Source of the DNA: Aminipila terrae
GTDB lineage: Bacteria > Bacillota > Clostridia > Peptostreptococcales > Anaerovoracaceae
DNA: 64,000 nt
NCBI RefSeq assembly: GCF_010120715.1
Contig: NZ_CP047591.1
Location: forward strand, 2,976,001-3,040,000
Direction of reading: 5' to 3'
A program made the position numbers and the translations under genes. Numbering within the stretch: the first letter of the stretch is position 1; the number at the start of each line of letters is the position of its first letter. Under the pieces are notes generated by a model, which saw nothing but the letters and a program-made list of their open reading frames with translations, had not been told where the DNA came from and did no database searches. This document shows positions 47,468-55,502 of this stretch, in pieces.

Positions 47468-48505
47468 ATGAGTAGCTATTACATAAAAACTAAAGATGGG
47501 TTGTTTTATGTTTTAAATGAATTCAAGGTGCCTTTAAATTTTATTAAAACAAGTTCCATGGTACCAGGTGATAATTCTATATATATAGGACAATTCATTA
47601 AAGTATTGCAAGAGACTCCGAGTCAGTTACCGGAGGTACCAGATCAATTAAACGCAATTAAGACAAATACGGATGATATGATTAAAAATTTAAATGCAGG
47701 GGATTGGGTAAAGGCTGCTAACAATTTATATGAAATCAAAACGAATATGAACGAAGAGCTTGTCCGTTCTTTACAAGATGCATTGGTTCCTGCTGACTTA
47801 ATTACTAACCTGAATCTTGCAGTTAGTAACATTAACCGTTCTATAATGCAAAGGAATAAAGAAGCAATCAATTATGCAAATCAGATGAATCAATATATTA
47901 CAGAAATACTTGGATATTTTAATACGCAAAATACATCTCAGACACCAGGTCAGACTCCGGCACCTAGAACCCCACAGACACCAAGTCAGACTCCGGCACC
48001 TAGAACCCCACAGACACCAAGTCAGACTCCGGCACCTAGAACCCCACAGACACCAAGTCAGACTCCGGCACCTAGAACACCGCAGACACCAGGTCAGACT
48101 CCGACCCCAGGGACACCACAGACACCAGGTCAGACTCCGGCACCTAGAACACCACAGACACCGACGCAGACCCCAATGCCTAGGTCGCCACAAACACCGA
48201 CGCAGAATCCAATGCCAGGAACGCCGCAGACACCGATACAGAATCCAATGCCTAGGTCGCCACAGACACCGACACAGAATCCGATGCCAGGAACCCCACA
48301 GACACCGACACAGAATCCAATGCCTAGGACACCACAGACACCAACACAGAATCCGATGCCAGGAACCCCACAGACACCGACGCAGAATCCAATGCCTAGG
48401 TCGCCACAAACACCAATGCAGTCTCTTAGTACTAAAAACTCTCAATCTGTGTCTGTAGACCCTATTTTTGGTGTATATGATCCAAGATATTACAGATATA
48501 AATAA
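47468..48505 (+). CDS. LysM-like N-terminal protein with long PQTP repeat tail
   Basis: 345 residues; no signal peptide. Residues 3-46 (YYIKTKDGLFYVLNEFKV, then NSIYIGQFIKVL) look like a divergent LysM fold. Residues 47 to about 153 are a helical region. Then comes about 165 residues of a 12-residue repeat: the first half uses PQTPSQTPAPRT, the second half PQTPTQNPMPGT or PRS variants. A short hydrophobic and tyrosine-rich end follows (FGVYDPRYYRYK). A LysM domain without a secretion signal fits spore-coat or spore-cortex proteins made in the mother cell, but this is inference. The ATG follows TTGGAGGG. Confidence 0.75.
   Translation: MSSYYIKTKDGLFYVLNEFKVPLNFIKTSSMVPGDNSIYIGQFIKVLQETPSQLPEVPDQLNAIKTNTDDMIKNLNAGDWVKAANNLYEIKTNMNEELVRSLQDALVPADLITNLNLAVSNINRSIMQRNKEAINYANQMNQYITEILGYFNTQNTSQTPGQTPAPRTPQTPSQTPAPRTPQTPSQTPAPRTPQTPSQTPAPRTPQTPGQTPTPGTPQTPGQTPAPRTPQTPTQTPMPRSPQTPTQNPMPGTPQTPIQNPMPRSPQTPTQNPMPGTPQTPTQNPMPRTPQTPTQNPMPGTPQTPTQNPMPRSPQTPMQSLSTKNSQSVSVDPIFGVYDPRYYRYK
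47937..48420 (+). repeat. Tandem 36-bp coding repeat (PQTP units)
   Basis: About thirteen imperfect 36-bp units; the core reads CCACAGACACCAAGTCAGAC and encodes PQTPxQTP or PQTPxQNP. The 5' units are nearly identical to one another, and the 3' units alternate between two types, indicating recent expansion. Confidence 0.9.
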
Positions 48506-48556
48506 AGTCACAATACTTAAATGTTGGTTTTGTACTTAAAAGTACAGGTTTTGAAG

Positions 48557-48605
48557 TGCACCCTAAGTGTCAGATAAAAGAGCTGACATATAGAGGTGCA
48601 TTTTT
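48557..48605 (+). terminator. Terminator of the PQTP repeat gene
   Basis: Outer stem TGCACC / GGTGCA with an inner stem GTCAG / CTGAC, followed by T5. Confidence 0.65.
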
Positions 48606-48680
48606 ATTTATAGCAATGCAAATGCATTTTAGTTGCAGTTTAAGAAGGCTCACGATATAATTCCTATAGAGGTGGCATAA

Positions 48681-49496
48681 ATGTTTAAAATTGGTGAGTT
48701 TTCTAAGTTGACGCAAGTATCAATCCGAATGTTAAGGTATTACGATGAAATGGGTTTATTAAAACCTGCTGCAGTTGATAAATTTACAAATTACAGATTA
48801 TATGGGACGGAGCAAATTCCTGTGCTTAACAAGATTATATTCTTACGGGATTTGGACTTTAATGTTTCACAAATTGCGGAAGTCCTTAATCATTGGGACA
48901 ATCAGTTTGTCTCAAATCAGTTAGAAAGCAAGCAGCTGGAAATTGAGAGTATGATTAAAGATGGACAGGCAAAGATAGATAAAATTCAAATGGCAAAAAA
49001 GGATATAGAACAAGAGAAAATCACTATTCACTATAATGTCTCCATTAAATCGGTTCCAAGTTATGAAGTATTTTCTTTAAGACGTATTGTTCCTGATTAT
49101 TATGCTGAGGGGCAGCTATGGAAAGAAATGTCGGATTTTGCTGCTGGAAATCATGTTTCTATTTCAAGCAACACCTTTACCATATATCATGATGGCGATT
49201 ATAGAGAAAAGGATGTTGATATTGAAATATGTGCACCAGTGAACCAAATGGGGGAGAATACCAATGGCTTTGTGTATCGCAGGACAGAACCTGTACCAAT
49301 AATGGCTTGCACAATGGTATATGGAAGCTTCGAGAATATAGCGGATGCATACCTGGCCTTTGCAAACTGGCTACAGGAGCATAGACAGTATAAAATGACA
49401 GGGCAGAACAGACAAATTGTTCATCGGGGTCCGTGGAATGAGGAAATACCGGATAAGTATCTCACAGAAATCCAAATTCCATTGAAGAAAAAATAA
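48681..49496 (+). CDS. MerR family regulator with GyrI-like effector domain
   Basis: 271 residues. The N-terminal MerR helix-turn-helix reads FKIGEFSKLTQVSIRMLRYY and continues with DEMGLLKP; a coiled coil follows at about 75-110, and the C-terminal half resembles the GyrI/AraC effector-binding fold found in multidrug-responsive MerR regulators. No cysteine metal site is seen. A ribosome site AGAGGTGG precedes the ATG. Target genes unknown; trmO is 108 bp downstream. Confidence 0.88.
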   Translation: MFKIGEFSKLTQVSIRMLRYYDEMGLLKPAAVDKFTNYRLYGTEQIPVLNKIIFLRDLDFNVSQIAEVLNHWDNQFVSNQLESKQLEIESMIKDGQAKIDKIQMAKKDIEQEKITIHYNVSIKSVPSYEVFSLRRIVPDYYAEGQLWKEMSDFAAGNHVSISSNTFTIYHDGDYREKDVDIEICAPVNQMGENTNGFVYRRTEPVPIMACTMVYGSFENIADAYLAFANWLQEHRQYKMTGQNRQIVHRGPWNEEIPDKYLTEIQIPLKKK

Positions 49497-49501
49497 TTTG
49501 C

Positions 49502-49538
49502 AGCGCTTTGCAATTTTTTTGTAAGGCGTTTTTTTATA
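49502..49538 (+). terminator. Terminator after the MerR gene
   Basis: Stem GCGCTTTGCAA / TTGTAAGGCGT with wobble pairs and a T-rich loop, followed by T7; 6 bp after the stop. Confidence 0.7.
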
Positions 49539-49604
49539 TTGACTCTCACATGGTGTGAGAACCTACACTGGATTTACAGAAAAAACACAAGGAGGAGTGA
49601 ACTT

Positions 49605-50081
49605 ATGAAAAAATTTGAAGTAGAACCTATAGGAAAAATTAAAGTATGCGAAGGGGGGATGTTTATTGAGCTAGCGCCAAAGTATGTTCCGGCTCTGCAA
49701 GGGTTAGATGGATTTAGCCACCTTAATGTTTTATGGTGGTTCAGCGATTTTGATAATGCAGAAATGAGAAGTATCTATGAAGCCTCACAACCATATAAAA
49801 CGGCGCCGTCAGTAATGGGCATATTTGCCACTAGGTCGCCGATTCGTCCAAACCCTGTTGCATTGACTGCAGCACAGGTTATTTATATTGACTATGAGAA
49901 AGGTGTTATTCAGATTGCGTATATTGATGCCAAAGATGGGACACCTGTATTAGACTTAAAACCTTATACTCCAAGTCTTGACAGGGTAGAGAATCCAGGA
50001 GTGCCAGAATGGTGCAGCCATTGGCCTAAGAGTTTAGAGGAATCCGGAGATTTCCCATGGGAAAATGAGTTTAATTTTTAG
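49605..50081 (+). CDS. trmO: tRNA (t6A37)-N6-methyltransferase TrmO/TsaA family
   Basis: 158 residues from the ATG at 49605 behind AAGGAGGAG; a longer open frame from 49539 is rejected. YaeB/TsaA fold: VEPIGKIKV at the N-terminus, GIFATRSPIRPNPVALT at the S-adenosylmethionine site and LDLKPYTPSLD near the C-terminus. TrmO methylates t6A37 of threonine tRNA in E. coli; in clostridia members of this family are also short like this one and substrate is not proven. Confidence 0.87.
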   Translation: MKKFEVEPIGKIKVCEGGMFIELAPKYVPALQGLDGFSHLNVLWWFSDFDNAEMRSIYEASQPYKTAPSVMGIFATRSPIRPNPVALTAAQVIYIDYEKGVIQIAYIDAKDGTPVLDLKPYTPSLDRVENPGVPEWCSHWPKSLEESGDFPWENEFNF

Positions 50082-50102
50082 TACAAATCGGCTTCTAATT
50101 AA

Positions 50103-50201
50103 AAATGCTTTAAATCAGGTACTACTAGAAAAGCTGCGGAATTTCTTCATATGTCCCAACCGAAGCTAATGCGGAAAAAACAAAAATATAATATTTTTTA
50201 A
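50103..50201 (+). pseudogene. Remnant of a sigma-54-type regulator helix-turn-helix
   Basis: A 32-codon frame between stops reads KSGTTRKAAEFLHMSQPKLM and then RKKQKYNIF. This matches the C-terminal Fis/TyrR-type DNA-binding helix-turn-helix seen in sigma-54-dependent activators (TRKAAxxLxxSQPxxxRKxxKY). No start codon or upstream domain is present; trmO ends 22 bp before. It appears to be the last fragment of a deleted gene. Confidence 0.6.
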
Positions 50202-50220
50202 AAATTTAATCAGTATAAAA

Positions 50221-50258
50221 TACAAAATAGTAAGCTAAATGGCTTACTATTTTGTATT
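50221..50258 (-). terminator. Terminator of the hexapeptide repeat gene
   Basis: A 15-bp perfect stem TACAAAATAGTAAGC / GCTTACTATTTTGTA just past the minus-strand stop codon; the minus strand continues into TTTTAT. Confidence 0.82.
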
Positions 50259-50270
50259 ACTTTACTCTGA

Positions 50271-50504
50271 TTATATTCTGTTTCTGGAATCCTGAGCTTT
50301 TCTAGCATCCTGAGCGTTTCTAGCGTCCTGAGCGTTTCTAGCGTCCTGAGCGTTTCTAGCGTCCTGAGCGTTTCTAGCGTCCTGAGCGTTTCTAGCGTCC
50401 TGAGCGTTTCTAGCGTCCTGAGCGTTTCTAGCGTCCTGAGCGTTTCTAGCATCCTGAGCATTTCTAGCGTCCTGAGCGTTTCTAGCGTCTTTATAATTAT
50501 CCAT
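50271..50504 (-). CDS. Hexapeptide (DARNAQ) repeat protein beside CotJC
   Basis: 77 residues from the ATG at 50504, preceded by GGAGGTGATTAAATC. After MDNYK come ten perfect DARNAQ units, one DARKAQ unit and a final DSRNRI. Because the unit is 18 bp, other frames stay open as well; only this frame has a strong ribosome site and a balanced composition. The protein is highly charged, without hydrophobic core, and could be a regular helix or a disordered chain. It lies 78 bp downstream of the CotJC-like gene on the same strand, so it may be a spore-coat component. No family known to me. Confidence 0.7.
   Translation of the reverse strand: MDNYKDARNAQDARNAQDARNAQDARNAQDARNAQDARNAQDARNAQDARNAQDARNAQDARNAQDARKAQDSRNRI
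50285..50490. repeat. 18-bp tandem repeat array
   Basis: About eleven copies of an 18-mer, plus-strand unit GCGTCCTGAGCGTTTCTA, with only a few base changes at the ends and near copy nine. It lies inside the hexapeptide-repeat gene. Confidence 0.93.
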
Positions 50505-50582
50505 GATTTAATCACCTCCACTGATTAGTATGTGTAATTATTTTTTTTTTAATTAGTAAAAGTACTGGAATTTTAAATTAAT

Positions 50583-51251
50583 TTAGTTATTAAATTCTGG
50601 GGGATTTGCGCTGGTATTGCCAAAAGCATTTGATGGTGATGGACTTGACATATTAAAATAAAGTCTGGAGTCTTCTGTAACACCGAAATCCTTGTTTGAT
50701 CCAGTATTCTCAACCTGGTTAAAGGCTTCTCTAAACAGAGCATTGTGAGCTTCTTCTCTGTTCAGTAAAAAGTCAATAGTTTCCTTAACCTTTTTATCAT
50801 TAATCTGTCTGTAAAGGTATTCATAAACTACTTTGGCTCTTTGTTCAGAAGCAATATTGGATAATAAGTCTGCACACAAATCTCCGGTAACGGTTACATA
50901 GTCAGCATTCCAGGAATATCCGGAAGAGTTGATTAAGCCAGGATTTAATCCTAGTATAACGTGAGTCTGGATTTCACCAGCGTCAACAGTCTGATAATCA
51001 ACATCATGACCATTCAGCAAGTTAATAGTAGTCGCTACCATCTCCATGTGGCTTAATTCTTCTGCAGCAATATCCATAAATAAATCTTTTATTTTAGGAT
51101 CTTTTATACGAAAACTCTGTGACATATACTGCATAGCTGCTTTTAATTCTCCATTTCCTCCACCCAGCTGTTCCTGTAATAAAACAGCATATTGAGGATT
51201 GGGTTTTTCAATCGCTACAGGATGAAATAATTGCTTTTCATGTTTAAACAT
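50583..51251 (-). CDS. cotJC: Manganese catalase family protein, CotJC-like
   Basis: 222 residues from the ATG at 51251, preceded by GGAGGTG. Ferritin-like four-helix bundle with carboxylate and histidine ligands in GGGNGELKAAMQYM, DIAAEELSHMEMV, ASEQRAKVVYEY and NREEAHNALF. The short length and MFKHEKQLFHPVAIEKPNPQ-type N-terminus are typical of CotJC, the spore-coat manganese catalase. CotJA and CotJB genes are not adjacent here; the hexapeptide-repeat gene is downstream instead. Confidence 0.85.
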   Translation of the reverse strand: MFKHEKQLFHPVAIEKPNPQYAVLLQEQLGGGNGELKAAMQYMSQSFRIKDPKIKDLFMDIAAEELSHMEMVATTINLLNGHDVDYQTVDAGEIQTHVILGLNPGLINSSGYSWNADYVTVTGDLCADLLSNIASEQRAKVVYEYLYRQINDKKVKETIDFLLNREEAHNALFREAFNQVENTGSNKDFGVTEDSRLYFNMSSPSPSNAFGNTSANPPEFNN

Positions 51252-51354
51252 TTTTAACACCTCCAAGTATAGTTTGAAAAAATAAATCAAAACTATACCT
51301 TTTGGATGTATTTCTAAAAACCAAGAATGCATATTAATTTCTAAAATTAGCTAA

Positions 51355-51424
51355 GATATCAAATAATTACATAGATTATAATTATCTTCTTGGGTTAAAT
51401 TAATAGAAACAGGAGGTGATTATC
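51355..51424 (+). repeat. Duplicated upstream region of SASP gene 1 (second copy 54898-54967)
   Basis: About 70 bp before each SASP start are nearly identical: AAATAATTACATAGATTATA, then TCTTCTTGGGTTAAATTAAT, then ACAGGAGGTGATTAT. Promoter, leader and ribosome site were copied with the gene. A forespore sigma-G promoter is expected but I could not assign -10 and -35 with confidence. Confidence 0.8.
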
Positions 51425-51688
51425 ATGACATTACAAGATAAAATGAATAAAAGTTATAAACCAGCTTTAGACAGCTTAAAGACAGAAATAGCTTCTGAAC
51501 TTGGACTATCTAATTATGATAGTATTGACAAGGGAAATCTTACAGCACGTCAGAATGGTTATGTAGGCGGCTACATGACAAAAACACTTGTGGATATGGC
51601 TGAAAAAAGTTTATCAGGCAATATGTCAAGCATGTCAGGCAATATGTCAAGCATGTCAGGCAATATGTCAAGCATGTCAGGCAAATAA
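51425..51688 (+). CDS. Alpha/beta-type small acid-soluble spore protein with repeated tail
   Basis: 87 residues from the ATG at 51425, preceded by GGAGG. The SASP core is clear: LKTEIASELGLSNYD, with the germination-protease site at the EIASE glutamate, and TARQNGYVGGYMTKTLVDMA, the DNA-binding helix pair. The protein ends with three copies of the eight-residue unit SGNMSSM(S), which SASPs do not normally have. A second copy without the tail lies at 54968. Binds forespore DNA and protects it from UV and heat. Confidence 0.93.
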   Translation: MTLQDKMNKSYKPALDSLKTEIASELGLSNYDSIDKGNLTARQNGYVGGYMTKTLVDMAEKSLSGNMSSMSGNMSSMSGNMSSMSGK

Positions 51689-51707
51689 GTTTAAAATGTG
51701 TAAACTT

Positions 51708-51752
51708 AAGGGGCATGAATCTTTTTTGTAAGAGAGTCATGCCCCTTAGTTT
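51708..51752. terminator. Terminator between SASP 1 and the DtxR-family gene
   Basis: An 11-bp perfect stem AAGGGGCATGA / TCATGCCCCTT between convergent genes, with T-rich sequence after it. Confidence 0.82.
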
Positions 51753-52228
51753 TATTTTTTCTCTGATTTCCATTTCTCTTTATACATTTCATATTGTTTT
51801 AATGTCTTAGGATTATTATTAAAAAAATCATTTAACATATTAATATTTGTTAAACTATTAAGGCTGATGTCATGTTCTATCATTTCAGTATCTTTAAATG
51901 CATCTTCTACTCCAATTAAATTTAAAAAATTTTCTATTGTAATATGTCTGTTTAAAAGAAAAGAACCAACATCAATTCCTTCTTTGGTCAGGGTTATGTA
52001 ACCATATTTTTGGTAATATACAAAGCCAAGTATTTTTAATTTCTGAACTATTTTAGTAGCTGATGAAGGACGCACGTTCAGTTTATTGGCTAATTCATTA
52101 ATTCTGATAAATTCTTCATCCAGGCAAATTCGATATATCATTTCCAGATAATCTTCCATACTTGGTGTTAGTAAATTCTGATTTAATAGCTGATAACCTC
52201 TAACTGTATAAAAGTCTTGTTTATTCAT
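51752..52228 (-). CDS. DtxR/MntR family metal-dependent repressor
   Basis: 158 residues. Residues 18-80 are a winged helix-turn-helix (PSMEDYLEMIYRICLDEEFI then INELANKLNVRPSSATKIVQ), followed by a dimerisation domain with HDI- and E-containing metal-ligand segments (AFKDTEMIEHDIS). No SH3-like domain is present, as in MntR-size members. It is divergent from feoA-feoB, the likely target operon, and would respond to Fe(II) or Mn(II). Confidence 0.88.
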   Translation of the reverse strand: MNKQDFYTVRGYQLLNQNLLTPSMEDYLEMIYRICLDEEFIRINELANKLNVRPSSATKIVQKLKILGFVYYQKYGYITLTKEGIDVGSFLLNRHITIENFLNLIGVEDAFKDTEMIEHDISLNSLTNINMLNDFFNNNPKTLKQYEMYKEKWKSEKK

Positions 52229-52370
52229 CAGATTTTATTCTCCTTAATTATGTTTTTATGTAACAAAAATATGAAATCATTCATAACTATAAATTAGTCG
52301 TGGGAAAATTTGTTTCATACAACTAACTTATTACTTAATTAAAAAAAAATTAATAAAAGGAGTATTTTTT

Positions 52371-52612
52371 ATGTATCAAAATTTAATTTCATTAAATCAG
52401 TTGCCATTAGGTACATTTGGCAAAGTTAAAATATTAAGTTCAGAAGGAAATGAACGCAGAAGAATGTTAGATCTGGGATTGATTCAGGATACTATAGTAG
52501 AGTCCATAAGAAAAAGTCCCGCAGGGGATCCTATTGCATATGAAATAAGGGGGCGGTAATAGCTTTACGCTCAGAAGAAGCATCTAAAATTTATGTTCAG
52601 GCAATTCATTAA
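52371..52612 (+). CDS. feoA: Ferrous iron transport protein A (frameshifted)
   Basis: SH3-like small protein. LNQLPLGTFGKVKILSSEG and NERRRMLDLGLIQDT are typical FeoA segments. The frame as given stops at 52559; one more G in the G5 run at 52549-52553 restores the C-terminus GAVIALRSEEASKIYVQ and a stop at 52610-52612, 80 residues in all. FeoA is a cytoplasmic partner of the FeoB transporter, which starts 22 bp downstream. Confidence 0.88.
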
Positions 52613-52634
52613 TTAAAATAGAGAGGAGTTTATA

Positions 52635-54785
52635 ATGGGGCTAACAAAACAGTCTATGGGTACCAGCGCTTTAAATGAAATGTTTCAGGTTCAATTGGAA
52701 TCACCAGATGATATAGTAGTGGCGCTTGCAGGTAATCCTAACACTGGTAAGAGCACTGTATTTAACAGCTTTACAGGCCTTAATCAACACACTGGCAATT
52801 GGCCTGGAAAAACGGTTACTAATGCACAAGGCAAATATATACATAAAGATAAAAGATATATTTTAGTTGATCTTCCAGGAACATATTCACTGTTATCAAA
52901 TTCGGTAGAGGAACAAGTTGCCAGAGATTTTATCTGCTTTGGCAATCCACACGTAACAGTAATTGTTGCGGACGCTACCTGTTTAGAGAGAAACCTGAAT
53001 TTAGTTCTTCAGATAATGGAAATCACTGATAAAGTTGTCGTATGTATAAACCTTTTGGATGAAGCCAAAAAGAAAACTATAGAGATTAATCTGAATAAAT
53101 TGTCTGATATACTGGGGGTACCTGTAGTTGGTACATCAGCAAGAACTGGTATGGGATTAGAAAATTTAAAGGAGGTTATAGAAAAAGTTGCGAAGGGACA
53201 AATCACAACTAAACCTTTAAAAATATCTTATGACCAAGATATTGAAGAAATTATTACAGAGGTGGATACCTGTATTCAGAATCTCACTGAAGGCAGGCTG
53301 AACAGTAAATGGGCAGCCTTACGCCTCATCGATTCAGATAGTCAGTTACTTGAATCTATGGACCGTTATCTTCAAATGGATAATTTATCAAATAATGAAA
53401 TATTGCAAGTAAAATTAGAGAATGCCCGTAAAGAATTAAACAATCTAAATATCACAATGAAGGATTTACAAGACCGTATTGTGTCAACCTTAGTAAAGAA
53501 CGCTGAAAATATATGTAAACAGGTTGTGAGTATAGAGAAAAAAGTTCATAATCAACGTGACCGTAATATTGATCGTGTATTAACATCAAGAGTTTTTGGT
53601 ATCCCAATAATGATTGGTCTCTTAGGCCTTGTTTTCTGGATAACTATAATCGGAGCAAACTATCCTTCCTCCATGCTGACCCAACTTTTTGCAATGCTTG
53701 AAAAACAGCTAACAGGATTCTTTATTTGGGCAGATACGCCATATTGGGTATATGATATAGTGGTATCGGGAGTTTATCGTACAGTAGCATGGGTTGTTTC
53801 AGTCATGCTTCCTCCAATGGCCATTTTCTTTCCATTATTTACTTTAATGGAAGATCTGGGTTATCTGCCCAGAGTTGCTTTTAATCTAGATCACTATTTT
53901 AAGAAAGCATGTGCACATGGGAAACAGGCTCTGACTATGTGCATGGGATTTGGATGTAATGCAGCGGGTATTATAGCCTGTAGAATTATTGATTCTCCAA
54001 GAGAACGATTGATTGCTATTATAACCAACAATTTTGTTCCCTGCAACGGAAGATTCCCTACTTTAATTGCTCTTGCAAGTCTTTTCATTGCCAGTGGGGC
54101 TGGTCATCTGAGTTCTTTGGTGGCAACATTCACTATATTAGCTGTTATTGTGCTGGGTGTGATTATTACACTCGTTATATCCAGACTATTGTCAAAGACA
54201 ATATTAAAAGGTCTGCCATCTTCCTTTACATTGGAATTACCACCTTACAGAAAGCCACAGGTGGGGCAGATTATCATCCGTTCTATTTTTGACAGAACAT
54301 TATTCGTATTGGCCCGTGCTGTTACAGTTGCTGCACCTGCGGGCCTGGTTATCTGGATTATGGCCAATATAACAATTGGAAATACAAGTTTACTAACCTA
54401 TTGTGCATTATTTTTAGACCCTTTTGGAAAGTTACTTGGAATGGATGGCTATATAATGATGGCATTTATATTGGGGCTGCCTGCCAATGAAATTGTGATT
54501 CCAATTTTAGTTATGAGTTATATGTCCAAAGGATCTATGTTAGAGTTACAGAGTTTAAGTGAAATGAAACAATTATTTATAGATAATGGGTGGACCTGGC
54601 TTACCGCTGTTTGTATGATGCTATTTTCGCTGAATCACTGGCCTTGTGCAACAACTCTTTTGACAATTCATAAAGAAACTCAAAGTTGGAAATGGACCGG
54701 AATCTCTTTTTTAGTCCCAACTATAACCGGAATTGTAATATGCTTTGTGGTAGCTCAGGGAGTAACTCTTCTTGGTTTAGTATAG
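52635..54785 (+). CDS. feoB: Ferrous iron transporter FeoB
   Basis: 716 residues. N-terminal G-protein domain with G1 ALAGNPNTGKST, switch TGNWPGKTV, G3 VDLPGTYSL and G4 NLLDE; then a helical GDI-like spacer and a membrane domain with about ten segments, including the Gate motifs with the conserved Cys in GFGCNAAGI and PCNGRFPTL. It imports Fe(II) with GTP-dependent control. The operon feoA-feoB is divergent from a DtxR-type repressor and flanked by the two SASP genes. Confidence 0.96.
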   Translation: MGLTKQSMGTSALNEMFQVQLESPDDIVVALAGNPNTGKSTVFNSFTGLNQHTGNWPGKTVTNAQGKYIHKDKRYILVDLPGTYSLLSNSVEEQVARDFICFGNPHVTVIVADATCLERNLNLVLQIMEITDKVVVCINLLDEAKKKTIEINLNKLSDILGVPVVGTSARTGMGLENLKEVIEKVAKGQITTKPLKISYDQDIEEIITEVDTCIQNLTEGRLNSKWAALRLIDSDSQLLESMDRYLQMDNLSNNEILQVKLENARKELNNLNITMKDLQDRIVSTLVKNAENICKQVVSIEKKVHNQRDRNIDRVLTSRVFGIPIMIGLLGLVFWITIIGANYPSSMLTQLFAMLEKQLTGFFIWADTPYWVYDIVVSGVYRTVAWVVSVMLPPMAIFFPLFTLMEDLGYLPRVAFNLDHYFKKACAHGKQALTMCMGFGCNAAGIIACRIIDSPRERLIAIITNNFVPCNGRFPTLIALASLFIASGAGHLSSLVATFTILAVIVLGVIITLVISRLLSKTILKGLPSSFTLELPPYRKPQVGQIIIRSIFDRTLFVLARAVTVAAPAGLVIWIMANITIGNTSLLTYCALFLDPFGKLLGMDGYIMMAFILGLPANEIVIPILVMSYMSKGSMLELQSLSEMKQLFIDNGWTWLTAVCMMLFSLNHWPCATTLLTIHKETQSWKWTGISFLVPTITGIVICFVVAQGVTLLGLV

Positions 54786-54967
54786 AGAGAAGTAAGAAAT
54801 ATTTATCTAAAGGGAGTATAGAATCAACTATACTCCCCAAAAATTAAATAGGGGCAAAATTTAAATTTTTAATAAAAAAATTTCAAATATAAGTTAGGAT
54901 ATGAAATAATTACATAGATTATAATTTTCTTCTTGGGTTAAATTAATAGCAACAGGAGGTGATTATA

Positions 54968-55168
54968 ATGACATTACAAGATAAAATGAATAAGAGCTAT
55001 AAGCCAGGTTTAAATAGCTTAAAGACAGAAATAGCTTCTGAACTTGGACTATCAAATTATGACAGTATTGACAAAGGAAATCTTACAGCACGTCAGAATG
55101 GTTATGTAGGTGGCTACATGACAAAAACACTTGTAGATATGGCTGAAAAAAGTTTGTCAGGCAAATAG
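54968..55168 (+). CDS. Alpha/beta-type small acid-soluble spore protein
   Basis: 66 residues from the ATG at 54968 behind AGGAGGTGA. It is nearly identical to the SASP at 51425 in residues 1-64 (differences PALD/PGLN at the start) but ends directly after SLSGK with no repeat tail. EIASELGLSNYD and NGYVGGYMTKTLVD mark the DNA-binding core and the protease site. The two copies and their leaders come from one duplication event spanning the feo locus. Confidence 0.94.
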   Translation: MTLQDKMNKSYKPGLNSLKTEIASELGLSNYDSIDKGNLTARQNGYVGGYMTKTLVDMAEKSLSGK

Positions 55169-55186
55169 TTTAAATAAAAAAACTTC

Positions 55187-55224
55187 AAGGCATGAATCTT
55201 CGTTTCGAGAGTCATGTCTTTTAG
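55187..55224 (+). terminator. Terminator of SASP gene 2
   Basis: Stem AAGGCATGA / TCATGTCTT (one G-U pair) followed by TTAGTTT, in the same position as the terminator of SASP gene 1. Confidence 0.65.
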
Positions 55225-55502
55225 TTTGGATGTGAAGCGGAAGAATCTAAATACAAAAAATATTTGTAAATATTAAAAATAGTGACAGACATAAAAAAAT
55301 ATGCTAATATTCTAAATAGTTTGTTTTATACCAGATTAGAAAACATTGGGGTAGAGATTTATTAAAAAGTGAAACTGCCGAAGTGAATATTATTTTGCAG
55401 TATTAATTAAAGTAAAAACAGGGGTAATATTAAAATATAAGTTTAGGCTTATACTATTTTCTATTGAATAAGATAAAGAAATATACGGAGTTTAGAAGAA
55501 GA
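55225..55502 (+). other. Leader region before the SLH-C39 gene
   Basis: No coding frame. A hairpin-like segment ACTGCCGAAGTGAATATT ... GCAGT at about 55374-55403 and two GGGGTA words (55348-55353 and 55422-55427) could belong to a structured leader. No known riboswitch class could be assigned. Confidence 0.35.

Noticed and set aside
47798..48511. A 237-residue minus-strand frame rich in Trp, Arg and Cys across the PQTP repeats
   Set aside because: It is the shadow of the repeat array on the opposite strand, with implausible composition and no ribosome site.
50210..50521. A 103-residue frame of TLETLR repeats on the minus strand
   Set aside because: It is an alternative reading of the 18-bp array, open only because the unit is a multiple of three. 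The DARNAQ frame has the strong ribosome site and correct ATG spacing.
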